From: Stenopsyche tienmushanensis
Lineage: Eukaryota > Arthropoda > Insecta > Trichoptera > Stenopsychidae
Length of the DNA stretch: 64,000 bases
Reading direction: 5' to 3'
NCBI GenBank assembly: GCA_008973525.1
Contig: WACJ01000502.1
Span: 1,054,001 to 1,118,000, forward strand
Both the position numbers and the translations under genes were made by a program. Shown one piece after another: positions 38,709-50,202 of this stretch; the stretch's first letter is position 1; the number at the start of each line of letters is the position of its first letter. The notes under the pieces are model-generated. The model did no database searches, was not told where the DNA came from, and saw only the letters and a list, made by a program, of their open reading frames with translations.

Positions 38709-41700
38709 AATATATTTTAATTTATTTATTGTGTGATAATCACCATATTTTATGTTTAGGCTTGTTGTTTTTTAATAACAAAATTTAATAAATAAAAATA
38801 TAATTTTGTCGTAATGTGATTACAAGAAGGACGACATTAAAAATAATGCTATTGTACAGAAATGCATTAAATTTGAAATATAGCATATATGAGAGGACTT
38901 GGATATAAGAGCCGGCGCCTAACAATTATAAAGAAGACAAATGCCGACATTTATAATACGCAACAGTGTCTTTTTCCCAGATCGGCTTAATCTCGTTAAC
39001 CCAAAGTTTGTTGAACTAATGTATTTTTACGAAATATTTCATTGGGGATTTCGAGCAAATTTTTTCCCGGGTACAAATAGATTTTTGCTCATTTTTTGGC
39101 ATTCAAAAGCAAAGCTGGGCCCCTTTGCACGGGTTGTAAAGGCCCCGTTTGTATACTTCAACGCCTAGCTTTTACGAGTCATCGTTTAACCCCCGTCGGT
39201 AATGAGAGGTGAAACACGCGACAAGTTCACGCACGAATCACTCGCCTGGAATATTGAAATCCGCCGAATACGTATCAAATTACAGGGGAAGGTTCACCTT
39301 TTTATGACAGTCTTTTCCGGAAAAAAAAACAGTGCAATGCCAGACTAGGGGCGGATAAGTTGGAATTACGTGTCCGCAGCTTGCTGACAAATAGGCACCT
39401 TGCTCATTTCTTGTTTTGACGCAAGAGCCTCCCATAAATACAAGGCTTAAGTCCTTTATTTAAGTCGACACGCCGAACAATAAAATGCGTCATTTTAGCC
39501 AGACATAAAATAATATATTCACCTCTTATATTGGAGATCCGATCAAATTTATGTACGCGGGTTACTAGGAAAAAATTGTCAACAAAAAGGGTTGTTTTTC
39601 CGTTTAAACGTATAGATTCTTTAAATTTAAAAATATAATATCAGATCATTTGAGCAATACTAAATAAGAAAAAAATAATGCATTATTATAAATGTATTTT
39701 GCGATGGTTGTATAATATGTATACCATAGCTTTGAAGTTTTTGGCTTGAAAAGTTTTACAAAGGGGTGTTGAGTCGAAAATGTTTTTATAACGCCCGTCT
39801 ATAATCAAGAGCACTCATTTGCAGCTATGGCGATTGGGATCACTTGGGATTCTGTCCTGGAATATTTCTGAAAAATTCTGACGGTATTTCATCTAAAACG
39901 AAATTTTAAATTATCTGAATATCACTGAAGATGAAATTGGTTGCGACTGTTCTAAACCACAAGCTAGAAGATCAATACCTACATTTAGATAGGTTTCAAA
40001 GTCAATATCGATTACTGTAAAGTGTTACACTTGTCACCGTGACAAGATTGTCCCTTTAATGTTTAAGTGCTGCTCAACATGCATTAGTGGAGAAGGTCGG
40101 TTTTTGGGGGAATATCAAATAGAATGCATTCGAATATCAATGAATAAGTATGTTAAAATTCGATTTAAAATAGGGGATGAAAAAATATTCAAAATGGATA
40201 GTTTTTTAATCATTTTAATTATAATTATTTTTTGTACAATGTTATTCTAAAACATAAAAAATACGACGATAACTTTAAGCTTTGAAACAAAATTTATTCT
40301 GAGTGTGCTTGAATATGGATCTCATTTAAGATAATAAGGAAAAGGGCTGAATTGAAGTTAACATTTAAATTGTAGAAAAATTTCAGGGATTCGTCATCAA
40401 ATTTAATGAAATATTGAATAATATTATGATGAATGCGCCAATAGCATCGAATTAGCAAAAATGCGTCTAGAGCTTTAAGATTTGACCAATGAAGAACCCA
40501 TCAAATAGAACTTAATTGGAACCGGTAGTTTAGTTAAAGTTAGTTTAGTTAAAGCATTACCAACTAGATTTGGGTTTGAATTTAGTTTAATTGAGTTTCC
40601 ATCATGATTGTTCATAAATTATCTAAAATAATAATTGACGTAACATTTTTACTTTGAACATTTTTCTTCTTTATTTGGGGTCATTTCTTCGCAATCTCTT
40701 TTTTAAAAAATCCTACTAACTTATTGAATGATGTAATACATTTATATTTCAGATCGAACATCTCGTTTAAGCTTTACCTATATTTCCTTAAAAGACAACG
40801 GGAAAATACTTTATATTTCTAGAAAAGTTTTCTATTGAGATGGAGAAAGTTTTGAGTTCTTCGACTTTGTGCAAGTGTTTTGAATGTTATTGGAATGTCC
40901 AAAATCAACAACTTAATTGTTCACACATGAGCATAATTTTATCATACTTTTAACACCTTTTGGTGGTATATTAATATATTAATTTGATGCTATTTTAAAA
41001 ATTAACGTAATATCAGTTGACTTGGCAGAATCTGTAAATAACCAGGAGTTTGGCGCATTTGTTAATTTTATCAGCCAGCAGTATTATTTAACGGGTCTAT
41101 TGCCATTTTGTTTGAATTTAAAAACTTCGTGGAATTCTTTTTATGGAAGATTTTCGCTTCGAAGAATCCATTTCCTAATTTGATCTCATTGACTTGATGC
41201 CAGAGATTTGTTTCTTAAATGGTTCCAAAATGTCTCTTTTTTATTAGCACTTTTGTAGCTGTGATATCAAAAGCACACGTCAAAAAATTGATAACGATAA
41301 AATTACTTTAGTCGAACTTAAATTCGTTAAATTAACAGCTTTAAATAATTTAAAGCTCAACTTCCACTCCACGTGAAATGAGCTCAAACTCAAAATATAT
41401 TACAAAGCATTGTACATTTTAGAGCGAACCGTATTACAATATATACATTTTGTGATGTAATACGTGGCATCAAATTTAAGCTGTCCTATAAAAAAATATT
41501 TTTATTTTTACTTAGTATGTATCAAATTTGTTATATTTTTGCTAAAATAAGCTTTAAAGGTATTGCGTAACGGAATTATAATCATCAGGGCTTACGAGAA
41601 ATATCTCTGGATTTTTAATTTTTTCCTTGCTCTTCCATAAAAATTGTGCTTTAATTGTTTCTTGGTCTGTTTGTTACAGTCCACATTGTTATAGTATAAG

Positions 41701-42333
41701 TATACTTGTGACGGTAAGAAATTTTACCGTACAAACATAGCCGTCAGTAAAACACGTCATTCGAAATAATCTTGAAATTTCATGGTTGTTTCTGTGTACT
41801 AAACTCATAATTAATTTAAAAATAAATATTAATTTTCACCGCATTGTTCCAATAGCATTCGTTTAATTTTAAGCCCTGTCTTCGCTGCCTTATCAAAAAA
41901 TTGCTTTTAGTACATTAGTGAATATAATTAGACAAAAGACGGAATCCTTTTAAGCGCGTTGTTCTTCGTCTATCTTTTACGTCTCATTATGTTTTCTAAC
42001 AGGTAAATGAATATCCTTGAATTTTGCTTTGTTTATTTATGACCACTTTTGGGTACCAATGCTTTATAATTTTGTCACCCGGGGTAGAAGCCCGACACGG
42101 GACTTACCTAATTCATCGTGCGCGTCAGCGTTATTTTTATCTTTGATGAAAATGAATTCCATGCTAAGTATTATTTTTAATTAACCATTAATAATAAATA
42201 TTTTAAGAAAAATGATCTAAATATAAGATCTAGATGTAAAAAAACTTATTGTTAGCAGTATTTATTAGGGAAACCGGAAAGTAATCAATATTATTTCTCT
42301 TTTGCTAAACATTTATATTTTTATTTTCTAGAC
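38709..42333. other. Intergenic or intronic DNA, no gene seen
   Basis: AT-rich except for a CpG-bearing patch at about 39160-39470. A 15-bp direct duplication (TAGTTTAGTTAAAGT/TAGTTTAGTTAAAGC) lies at 40526-40555. Open frames at 38941-39168 and 40059-40250 are unrecognised. Confidence 0.5.
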
Positions 42334-42350
42334 TAGTGGTTCTCAAACGG
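42334..42350 (+). repeat. hAT terminal inverted repeat (5' end)
   Basis: TAGTGGTTCTCAAACGG matches the CAGTGGTTCTCAAAC-type terminus of hAT (Charlie/Buster-group) transposons, with the first C changed. It lies directly upstream of the hAT coding remnant at 42350. I could not find the matching 3' terminus. Confidence 0.65.
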
Positions 42351-43347
42351 TGCACCACGAGCTTATTGCAAGTGCACCAAATAGTGAAAACCGACAAATC
42401 ATTGACGAAATTATGAATATCAACGAAAGAGTTCATCAATATTTATGCTGCAAAGAACTTATCGAGCATATAACAGGACAACATGTTTTTGATTATATTT
42501 CTTCATATTTAGACAAAATTAAAATATCATGGGATATAATGTGGAATTTGTACAGATGGTGCTCGTTCAATGGTAGGATCAATCAAAGGATATGTTACCC
42601 TTGCAAAGACAAAAAACCCTAATATTATAACTACGCACTGTTTTTTGCATAGAGAATATTTAGTTTCGAAAACATTACCAGAAACACTAAAACCTATACT
42701 ACAATAGATCGAGTTGTAAATATGGCGAATTTCATAAAATCAAGACCTTTAAAAACAGGCATGTTTAAAAATCTTTGCATTTCTATGTAAGCTAAGTATC
42801 TAAGCAAATAAGCTACAGTACGAGTGTTTGCTTTTCACACTAAAGTCAGGTGGTTATCTAGGAGTAAAGTTTTATGTCGATTCATAGAACTTAAGAATGA
42901 ATTGTTAATATTTTTTCGAAATGAAGGTATGGAGTAAAACGTCTTCAGAATTATGATTGGCGTGCTAAAGTGGCATATTTAGCAGATATTTGGATACGAA
43001 ATTCATTTGCTACATCGTATTATGAATTTTCATACACCGAAAAAGAAGAATTAGTCTCATTGTCGACTGATCGTACTTTAAAAATTAAATTTTCCGAAAT
43101 GACCATGGAGGAATTTTGGATTTCTATCCGGGAGGAATATCCAGCTCTTTACGCGAAGTTACTGAACATTTTTTAACAGTTTTTGACATCATATTTGTAT
43201 GAGCTTGGTTTCTCAACAATAACTAATATGAAAACTAAAAAACGATAAAGACTTACGAATTTAGACGAAGAATTGAGGGTACTATATCAAATATTCGAAC
43301 TAATATTTCAGATATCTGCAAAAGCCAACAAGCTCAGGTATCCCATT
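42350..43347 (+). pseudogene. hAT transposase pseudogene (FAM200/ZBED5-like), internally deleted
   Basis: Blocks of a FAM200/ZBED5-type hAT transposase follow in order on the plus strand across several frames. A leading helical segment (INERVHQYLCCKELIEHITG) comes first. The catalytic block CTDGARSMVGSIKGYVTLAK follows (from 42549; first D), with THCFLHREYLVSKTLPETL after it. Then come NFIKSRPLKTGMFKNLC, the conserved VRWLSRSKVLCRFIELKNEL (about 42843) and YDWRAKVAYLADI. The C-terminal hATC dimerisation region closes it (EFWISIREEYPALYAKLL, SYLYELGFSTITNMKTKKR). Roughly 100 residues between YLADI and WIRNSF are missing, as is the BED-finger N-terminus. Several stops and frameshifts make it dead. 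Confidence 0.9.
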
Positions 43348-43889
43348 AATTAGTTTAATTGATCATATAAATTCCATTATGCTACGCAGTAATCATATAA
43401 ATTCCATATTCGTAATCCCTTGAAATTATTTACAAATAATCTTAATGTGCATTTTACAACAAATATAATCACTTGTGAAATTGTACAAATATAAAATTAC
43501 TATCATTTGTGTTTCCTGAATTATACTTAATATAAAAAGGTACATCTTAAAATGTTGAATACTTTCCGGTACTTAAATAAAGGGTAACAAAGATCGTTGA
43601 AAATGTAGCTTCTTCTTTTCGTAATTATCTTCAATAAAGGATTTAATGGCATTTTGAATGTTTTAGTTACAATAGAATGTCAAATTGGCCATGTAACTCA
43701 AGCTTACGTCTATCGTTGTAGTGAAGCGCGTAACTACCGCCATTTTACCGAATGACTTCGCTAAAAATGCTAAAACTAATGCCAGGGAACAACAATCGAC
43801 TTCACAAGATTTTTATATTGAAACTGAAGATTTACTTTATAGAACAGATATAAGAGTATTTAAAAAAATCTCTGTGATAAAGGAATCGA
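43348..43889. other. Non-coding DNA, no gene seen
   Basis: AT-rich. A 63-codon plus-strand frame (43721-43912) runs into the repeat fragment that follows and may be part of that element, but it is unrecognised. Confidence 0.4.
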
Positions 43890-44337
43890 AATCATTAAAC
43901 GCGTTTTTCTAAAAACTACATTTTTCAAATCGGTTGCCTATATAAATTTCTTTAAAATTTGATAGGCTTATTCAGTACATATATATACAGAAATTCACAA
44001 AAAAATGTTCAACAAAATCGCAAACATTTACGTTTTAATATTTTTAATAATCCTAGCATAAAAACTAGTTCATATTTTATAAATTAAAATGCCATTTAAA
44101 TTGTTTGTTTCCGATAAGCAAAGTGACCACAATCGTAGCGACCAAAAAATACCTTTTTCGATGATGGGTGTCTAAGTTGCCGTGTATTTCAGCAATGAGA
44201 ATTGATTTCATTTTAAGAAAAAATGTGGATTATCCTTCAAATATGTATAAATATGTTGTTTAAAATTCGCAGTTGTATTATAATTCAGTTTGTCAAATAA
44301 AATCATCAAAAAAGTGCAGTCATACGGGATGACTCCC
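43890..44337 (+). repeat. Right-end fragment of a TTAA-bounded repeat family
   Basis: Starts with AAACGCGTTTTTCTAAAAAC, corresponding to 15268-15300 and 24194-24220. It ends CATACGGGATGACTCCC followed by TTAA (44338-44341), resembling the right ends at 15813 and 46976 (both ending in CCCTTAA). Divergence suggests a related but distinct subfamily. Confidence 0.5.
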
Positions 44338-44341
44338 TTAA

Positions 44342-45014
44342 ACGCCACTCTCTAAATAAAGCTTTATATTCAGATAACATCAAATTTAATTATCTTTAAA
44401 ATATAATTTAATTCATCTTTTCCAATCTGCAAGCTTTAGTTTGTAGATTGCAACAGTTTCTACAATTTCCTCAATTTTATCGTTGCCAGCTTCAACTGGT
44501 AATTGATTACAATCAGCTTTGCTAATTTTTTTCCAATAATGCTTCACATTTAAATTTAAATCACTGTTCTTGACAATCAAATTACAATCAAACGTTCGTT
44601 ATCCAATTATTGTAACCATTCCGTTATGTTTGGAGTTAAAAGTTTTCCATTTTTCAATTAATATATTAAATATCAATAAGTGCATATTATTTAAAATAGG
44701 ATCAAATTCAAATATCAAAATGACTAACATTTACATATTTTTAGCTCAGATGTATATAAATTATTTATTATTTTTAAGCAGTCTTATACAATATGCAAGC
44801 GAAACGGTTAGTGTCTTGTATTTCAATATTAATGACATTTAATTTTAATCCTTCTGTTCCGTCAGGTTTGCGATTACATTAGAATTCCTGGAACCAATAC
44901 ATTATGTACTTAGTCTAAAAAAGGGTTCAGATCATGACACTGACAAGTGAGAGGCAATCAAAAGAAATTAATGAATGTCCAATGTTCTTTAGTTAGTTTC
45001 TTGTTATACGTACC
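44342..45014. other. Intergenic or intronic DNA, no gene seen
   Basis: AT-rich. The 90-codon frame at 44570-44842 is low-complexity hydrophobic and unrecognised. Confidence 0.5.
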
Positions 45015-45016
45015 TA

Positions 45017-45130
45017 CGAGGTGTGGCAATAAAATAACGAGCCTGATAATGTATTTTAATTTTTATTATATAATATGACCGTTTTTACAACTATCCCTTT
45101 GAATTCCGATCTTTCACTGACGAAAATAAT
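45017..45130 (+). repeat. Probable mariner terminus (irritans-type)
   Basis: CGAGGTGTGGCAATAAAATA directly after TA (45015-45016) resembles the CGAGGTGTG...AAAAAGTAACG-type ends of irritans-group mariners. The matching opposite terminus and transposase blocks were not found, so only one end of an element seems to be present. The 3' limit given is approximate. Confidence 0.4.
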
Positions 45131-45495
45131 ATTGTATATACAATTCTATTATTTAAGTGCATATAAAAGCTAATTCCTTTAACTTAATAACTACTGCAAA
45201 ACAAAGTTAAATATAATGAATAAAGAGGGTGTTCAAGCATTGTAATATTTTTCTCGGCTGAAAACCACTTCACTAGGGATAATGAACGGATTTATCCGTC
45301 GTACTGTTGAATAATGAAAATATTTTCCTACAATTGTGGCCTCATTCTTTTGATCCGTTGTTGCAATGTTTCCAATACTCCATTAAACTACTGTTGGATA
45401 ATTATTTTCTTTTTTTATAATTACGTCCTCAATAAAATCAACTTGATTTTGAATTTATCATCAAAATATCCAATATGTTCAATCTTGTTATTTAA

Positions 45496-46976
45496 GGGGT
45501 CGCCTCGCTTTATCATGTCAAAAAAATGTTGTTTTTTTTAAATCAATTTTTTTAAATAGAACATATCTCTAAAATGTCGTCCATAATTTTGGCGAAGAAA
45601 TTCGTACTATTTTATTGCTTTACGGCTAATTCACGATATTCGCTTGAAGCAATCACTCCGTCCAGATTGCACCCCAATGGTTCTGAGACCGCTGCGATCG
45701 CCGACTTGCCCCTATATTTGCTTTTGTTTGCAGGTCAGATGCTCTTGTTAGAGATCTTTCTTATCTTTGTTCTGGTAAGAGAACAAATCAAGTCAAAAAA
45801 TAAGGGCACAAAAAGAAAGAGCTTGGTACGAAGTGCTTCGAAAATCGAACAGCTAAATAATAAATTGATAAAAATATATCTAATTATTATGGCTTAGCTG
45901 TCTGCTGATATTCTGAATTAATAGAAATTTGGATCCATATACTATCATAAAATTTTGAAGACACTGATTCTTGGTGCTAATGACAGAAATATGCAACTAC
46001 AAGATCGTTATATTTGTACAACATCTTCCTGCTCTCAACAAGGAAGTTTAGCAATTCTTAAAACTCAGTTAAAAAAGTATTATCATCTGAAGATTTACTG
46101 GAAAGATGCCTTGATTCGAATACCCAAAATGACAATGAGTTTCAACGCGTGGGTATGGTCTCTGGTACCGAAATATATTTTTTGTTGCCAAAAAAATACT
46201 GAAAATCGTGACATATTATACAGCTTTCATTTTTAATGTAGAAATTGAACCTATTTTAAGTATAATGGTCGTCATAGGTATCATAATAAGTTCAGATACT
46301 TTATTAGCCTTGCCAACCGCTGAGGCTTTGAATCTTCTAAATCTGAAGAAGCTAGAACAGCTCGCAGAGATCGGCAAAAAAGACAAGGATGAAATAGCCG
46401 AAAGATTGCTTTATAGAGATGGAATCACTGATTAGTAATATATTTCCCTTTTCAACATTTTTTTGGTATTTAAAACTTTGCAATTGAAATGATATTTTTG
46501 CATGTGGCGTTTATAGAATTTCGAAAAACCAAGTCGCTGATTGATAGGATGGCTGATTTTATTAGCATATTTTACACATATAAGGCTATAGCGGTTCGCA
46601 AAATCAGGTCAAAATCCTTATTTTATCTCACGTTTTACATTAAAAAATACCCCCAAAAAAAGTGTTATTTTCAAAAACTTTTTTCGAACCAGCGTCATTT
46701 TGTTACATAATAGTGACACTTATACAGGTTAAGAATCTTTTTGATTTTTTATTTCAGGTAAGCCTGAATGAAAAAACTGATGAACATGAAACGAACACGA
46801 AAAACGATATAATATATATTTTTTTGATTATAAATTATTATGAATTTATTTTTTAGTACTATATAAAAGTGCCATAATAAATCCCAAAAATATTGATTTC
46901 ATTATAGGGTATATTTACTGTGAAAAAAATTGTTAAAAATTGCCTATTTTTTGGACCGTCAAAGTGAGATGATCCC
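45496..46976 (+). mobile_element. TTAA-bounded element, copy 2 (1.48 kb, both ends)
   Basis: The left end reads GGGGTCGCCTCGCTTTATCA after TTAA (45492-45495). The right end, on the other strand, reads GGGATCATCTCACTTTGACG after TTAA (46977-46980). The ends share the GGGRTC..CTC.CTTT pattern, consistent with TIRs and a TTAA target duplication. Two open stretches lie inside: 45574-45897 (107 codons, with a hydrophobic middle) and 46208-46435, ending in a helical charged tail (KKLEQLAEIGKKDKDEIAER). I recognise neither. Copy 1 at 14742-15813 shares two blocks but lacks the middle 300-400 bp. The superfamily is undetermined. Confidence 0.7.
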
Positions 46977-46980
46977 TTAA

Positions 46981-48244
46981 TAGCCATACAATGTAAAACT
47001 TTAGAAAATAATTGAACTATGATCTTATAATATAAATCAGAGTGTACCCGTAGACTAAATTTGAGTATGCCTTGACTTAATGAAATGTAAATCGGCATCC
47101 CAGTGCCAGCAAATAAACATTATAAATATTGCGATATTTAGCCCTGGTATTAAATTTCCTTTGACAAATGTCCTTGTTAATCACGTAAGGTATCGTGTTC
47201 ATTCTTAATTTAGCATATCGGCTAATATTTCTGATTTTATAGCCACCGCATTACAAGTGAGTAATGAACGCATACCCGGAAGGCTTATGAAGACTCGAAC
47301 GGGTCATGAAGAGATATGGGAACGATTAACCCAAATCGGCAAACAAGAACTTGGACTGTTTGTTTTCTTTTTTTATTTGGAGGAGCATGAAAGTCCACGG
47401 CCAATTGTTTCCCCCCTCTTTTGACGGATGGAGGAAGAGGGTGGGAGACCAAAAAAAATGTATGTGTGTTTACGGGCGGTGGGCGAGTAAATCAATGCTG
47501 AGCACGACTGCGGGCCATCCATCAGGTGTACGTTGACTAATGGTCGAAGCTGAACCTTCGACTCCGTCACGCCACATGGACACGTCGCAGTTACGCATCG
47601 TCGCGGCTCCACAGCAAAGGATGAATTATCCTGACGCCTCTGGAGTCACCAGTCGTCATCGCCAATGTCCTCGTTAGCTTCTTCAGCTGGAGCGCATCCG
47701 GCCAGGCCTCGTTAATCCGAGGTCATTATCACGTCTTCCGGACCAAAATATCTCATGCCACACATTAATGCAAAGTTCCTAGAGTGTAAATCAATTAACG
47801 ATCAAGTCGAAATTTAAAAATAAACGTGCTTTTTAAACCACAAAGAGAACCATATTTAGCAATGCTTTCATGTGCTGAAAATTTTCCTAGAAAAACTTGG
47901 CGCAATAGGGCTTATGCTACTGTTTTGAATTTTAATATAAAATTTGATAACAAAAAGCTTTTTATAGATCCATTCAAATAAAATCCGCCTTAAGGACGAT
48001 CCAATTTTATTGGCTGTATAAAATCACATCCATACATATTGCTTGCGAAAGGACTATTTTGAGGATCAATAACAATTTTTTTCTTCTTATCTGATCTTCA
48101 TCCTAAGTGTAGATCTATAATTCAAGACCTCGACACTCGTGTTTTGAATGAATCTTGAAAAAATCAGATGTGTGTGTGAAATTTTTTAAAGCACTTAATA
48201 GTTATTTCCTGAAAAATGAAATTTAATGGATAAAATGTTATGGG
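46981..48244. other. Non-coding DNA with a GC-rich patch (47270-47770)
   Basis: No gene recognised. 47270-47770 is strongly GC- and CpG-enriched against its surroundings and carries two small perfect stem-loops: GTCGAAG/CTTCGAC (47543-47562) and CCTCG/CGAGG around 47706-47722. Open frames on both strands there are unrecognised. It may be a regulatory or insulator-like element or a fragment of an unknown exon. Confidence 0.4.
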
Positions 48245-48628
48245 GTATGCACAGATAGTATCGCAAATATAACTGGACATCTTTCAGGAGTTGTTATAAA
48301 TATAAAGAATATTGGTCATCCACATTTTATCTACAAACTGCATTTTATATGGTGAGCAACTTGCGTCGAAAAAATATGTTCCTAGAACTCAGTCATTGAA
48401 GCTATAAATGAAATTCGACATAAAGCACTCAATTCTCGAATATTTGAGGCACTTTGCGAAGAAATGGATTCAAAGTATAGTCATATTCTTTGTCATGCTC
48501 AGGTGAGATGGCTGTCAAAGGGCAAAATACTGAAACGACTTTTCACCTCGCGGGAAGAAGTTAAATTATTTTTTCATCGACAAAATAATTCGAAACTTCA
48601 AAAGTTGTTATCTGATAAGATATTATAG
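48245..48628 (+). pseudogene. hAT transposase fragment, second family
   Basis: The plus strand encodes VCTDSIANITGHLSGVVI, the CTD block with the first catalytic D, then NIGHPHFIYKLHF. A long open stretch follows (NSVIEAINEIRHKALNSRIF, EALCEEMDSKYSH) containing the hAT signature QVRWLSKGKILKRLF and ending before a stop at about 48626-48628. It is a hAT of the same broad group (ZBED5/SCAND3-like) as 42350-43347 but clearly a different family. The N-terminus and the C-terminal dimerisation region are absent. In-frame stops lie after HFIW and before NSVIE. Confidence 0.85.
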
Positions 48629-50073
48629 ATATTTTTCCCTGTTAAATGATCTAAATACATATATACAGAGACGTGTTTACACTACGAAATAAAGTGGATG
48701 TTTTAAAAAAAAATTGAAGCATTTCCACTGAGAAATATATTTTAATCCTGATATTCCACTTAAACGCTATCTGTAGTTCGAAATTGCTAGAAACGTTCGC
48801 TGTTTGATTTTCCAATGATGCAAGAAGTATTTATGTTGGACATACAAATATACATACAAGTACATAATACATTACCTCAATTGGAAATTTAAAAAAAGCG
48901 ATAGTGACTATATCTATTCCAGGATAGTAAGCACAGTCATTTTCAGTCATGCAACTCAAGTAATGGATTTAATATTGAAAAAAAAATTATCTCAATATTT
49001 TTCTTTTATAAATACTCATCCCGAGCGCCACTAAAAGGATTGTATCAAAAATCCGCTTTCAATCTAGCATTTTTTCTTGTATAGTTATTGAAAAAAACTG
49101 TCCATAATAACAGGGACAGTTTTTTTGAAAGACCTTCTTTGAGAGTATGAAATCCAATACTTACTTAAAAGGGTTCGAATAGAGAATTTCTGATATCATA
49201 CATTTTGATTCATCTTCCACTCCTTGTATTAAAAAAAATATTTATTAATTTCTAGAATTGACCAATAGCATATAAAGCCATAAAAAGTATGTGATTTTTT
49301 TCCATTTATTTTACCTTGTGTTGTCTTTAAAGAACTTGAAATGATTCATTATCTTTGCCAAAATTATAGAATCCTAATATTGAGTTGTTACATTGTATCC
49401 TGTAGAATATTCATATTTTTTTAAATTAACAGGATCGAATCTCTCATAATTTCAATATTACTTTTATAAAAAAAAAAAAATAGGTCAAGAGCATGTCGTT
49501 AAAAAAATATGAAACATTTTCAACCATATATTTCGTCCTGGAAGTTGTTCACATGGATGTGAAAATGTGGTTTTTTAAGGATCAAGCCTCTTTTTAATTT
49601 ACATGAAGTGCAGGGAAGCTTTTTAATTATTTTTCCACCTGAAGAGACTACACTTGATGAAACAGCCTGGTAATTAACTCGGTGTAATAAAGTTGTCTCC
49701 TTGTTGGCATTTCCCATGCTTTGAACACCATCAACAGGTGTATGTAGGATGTTGATAAATTGAAAATTCTGATTTTAAATAGATAATAAAATTATGCTAT
49801 TTAATACTTTGAAAATCAGCAAATATGACTTCAAATTCGGTAATATTGTTGATCGAATTGTTTTAAATTATTACAATGTTTTTGGAAATCCTCTTAATAT
49901 ATATATATATATATACAATATTTAACTAATGCCAGTAAATGAGCGACAAATATAGCCATGTTTACAGCTAATATTATAGCAATGCTTCTCTCCATTTTAG
50001 GTATCGAGCATGTAAAAATGTGTCAAGAGATAATAACGTTTTCATTTGAAAAAATAAGCGTCGCCTTAATGGG
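48629..50073. other. Non-coding DNA with a poly-A-stemmed hairpin and a TA repeat
   Basis: AAAAAAACTGTCC (49091-49103) pairs perfectly with GGACAGTTTTTTT (49114-49126). A short (TA)n run lies at about 49897-49915. A minus-strand open frame at 49520-49717 has a CxxC pair but no assignable family. Nothing else is seen. Confidence 0.45.
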
Positions 50074-50202
50074 TTGGAATACATAAAACTTCAAGGCACT
50101 GAAATTAATGTCGTGGATAAATTTTATTATTTCCGATCCAAAGTTACTAATAACTTATTACTAGACAAAGGAATTGTTATCCAAGTTTGCAAAGCTGCAT
50201 AA
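50074..50202 (+). pseudogene. Scrap of a LINE reverse transcriptase C-terminal region
   Basis: A 42-codon open stretch encodes LEYIKLQGTEINVVDKFYYF and then a segment with LLLDKGIVIQVCKAA. The order (short beta motif, V-D-K-F-x-Y-L-G-S-like block, then D-K-E-I..RI.KA-like block) matches the region just after the RT catalytic core in many insect LINEs, where FKYLGS is standard (here FYYFRS). It is too short to assign a clade. Confidence 0.45.

Noticed and set aside
49520..49717. Minus-strand frame with CxxC as a THAP/P-element-like remnant
   Set aside because: Only one loose motif fits; no further transposase blocks are found nearby.
49897..49915. TA dinucleotide run as an interesting repeat
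   Set aside because: Ordinary simple repeat, short.
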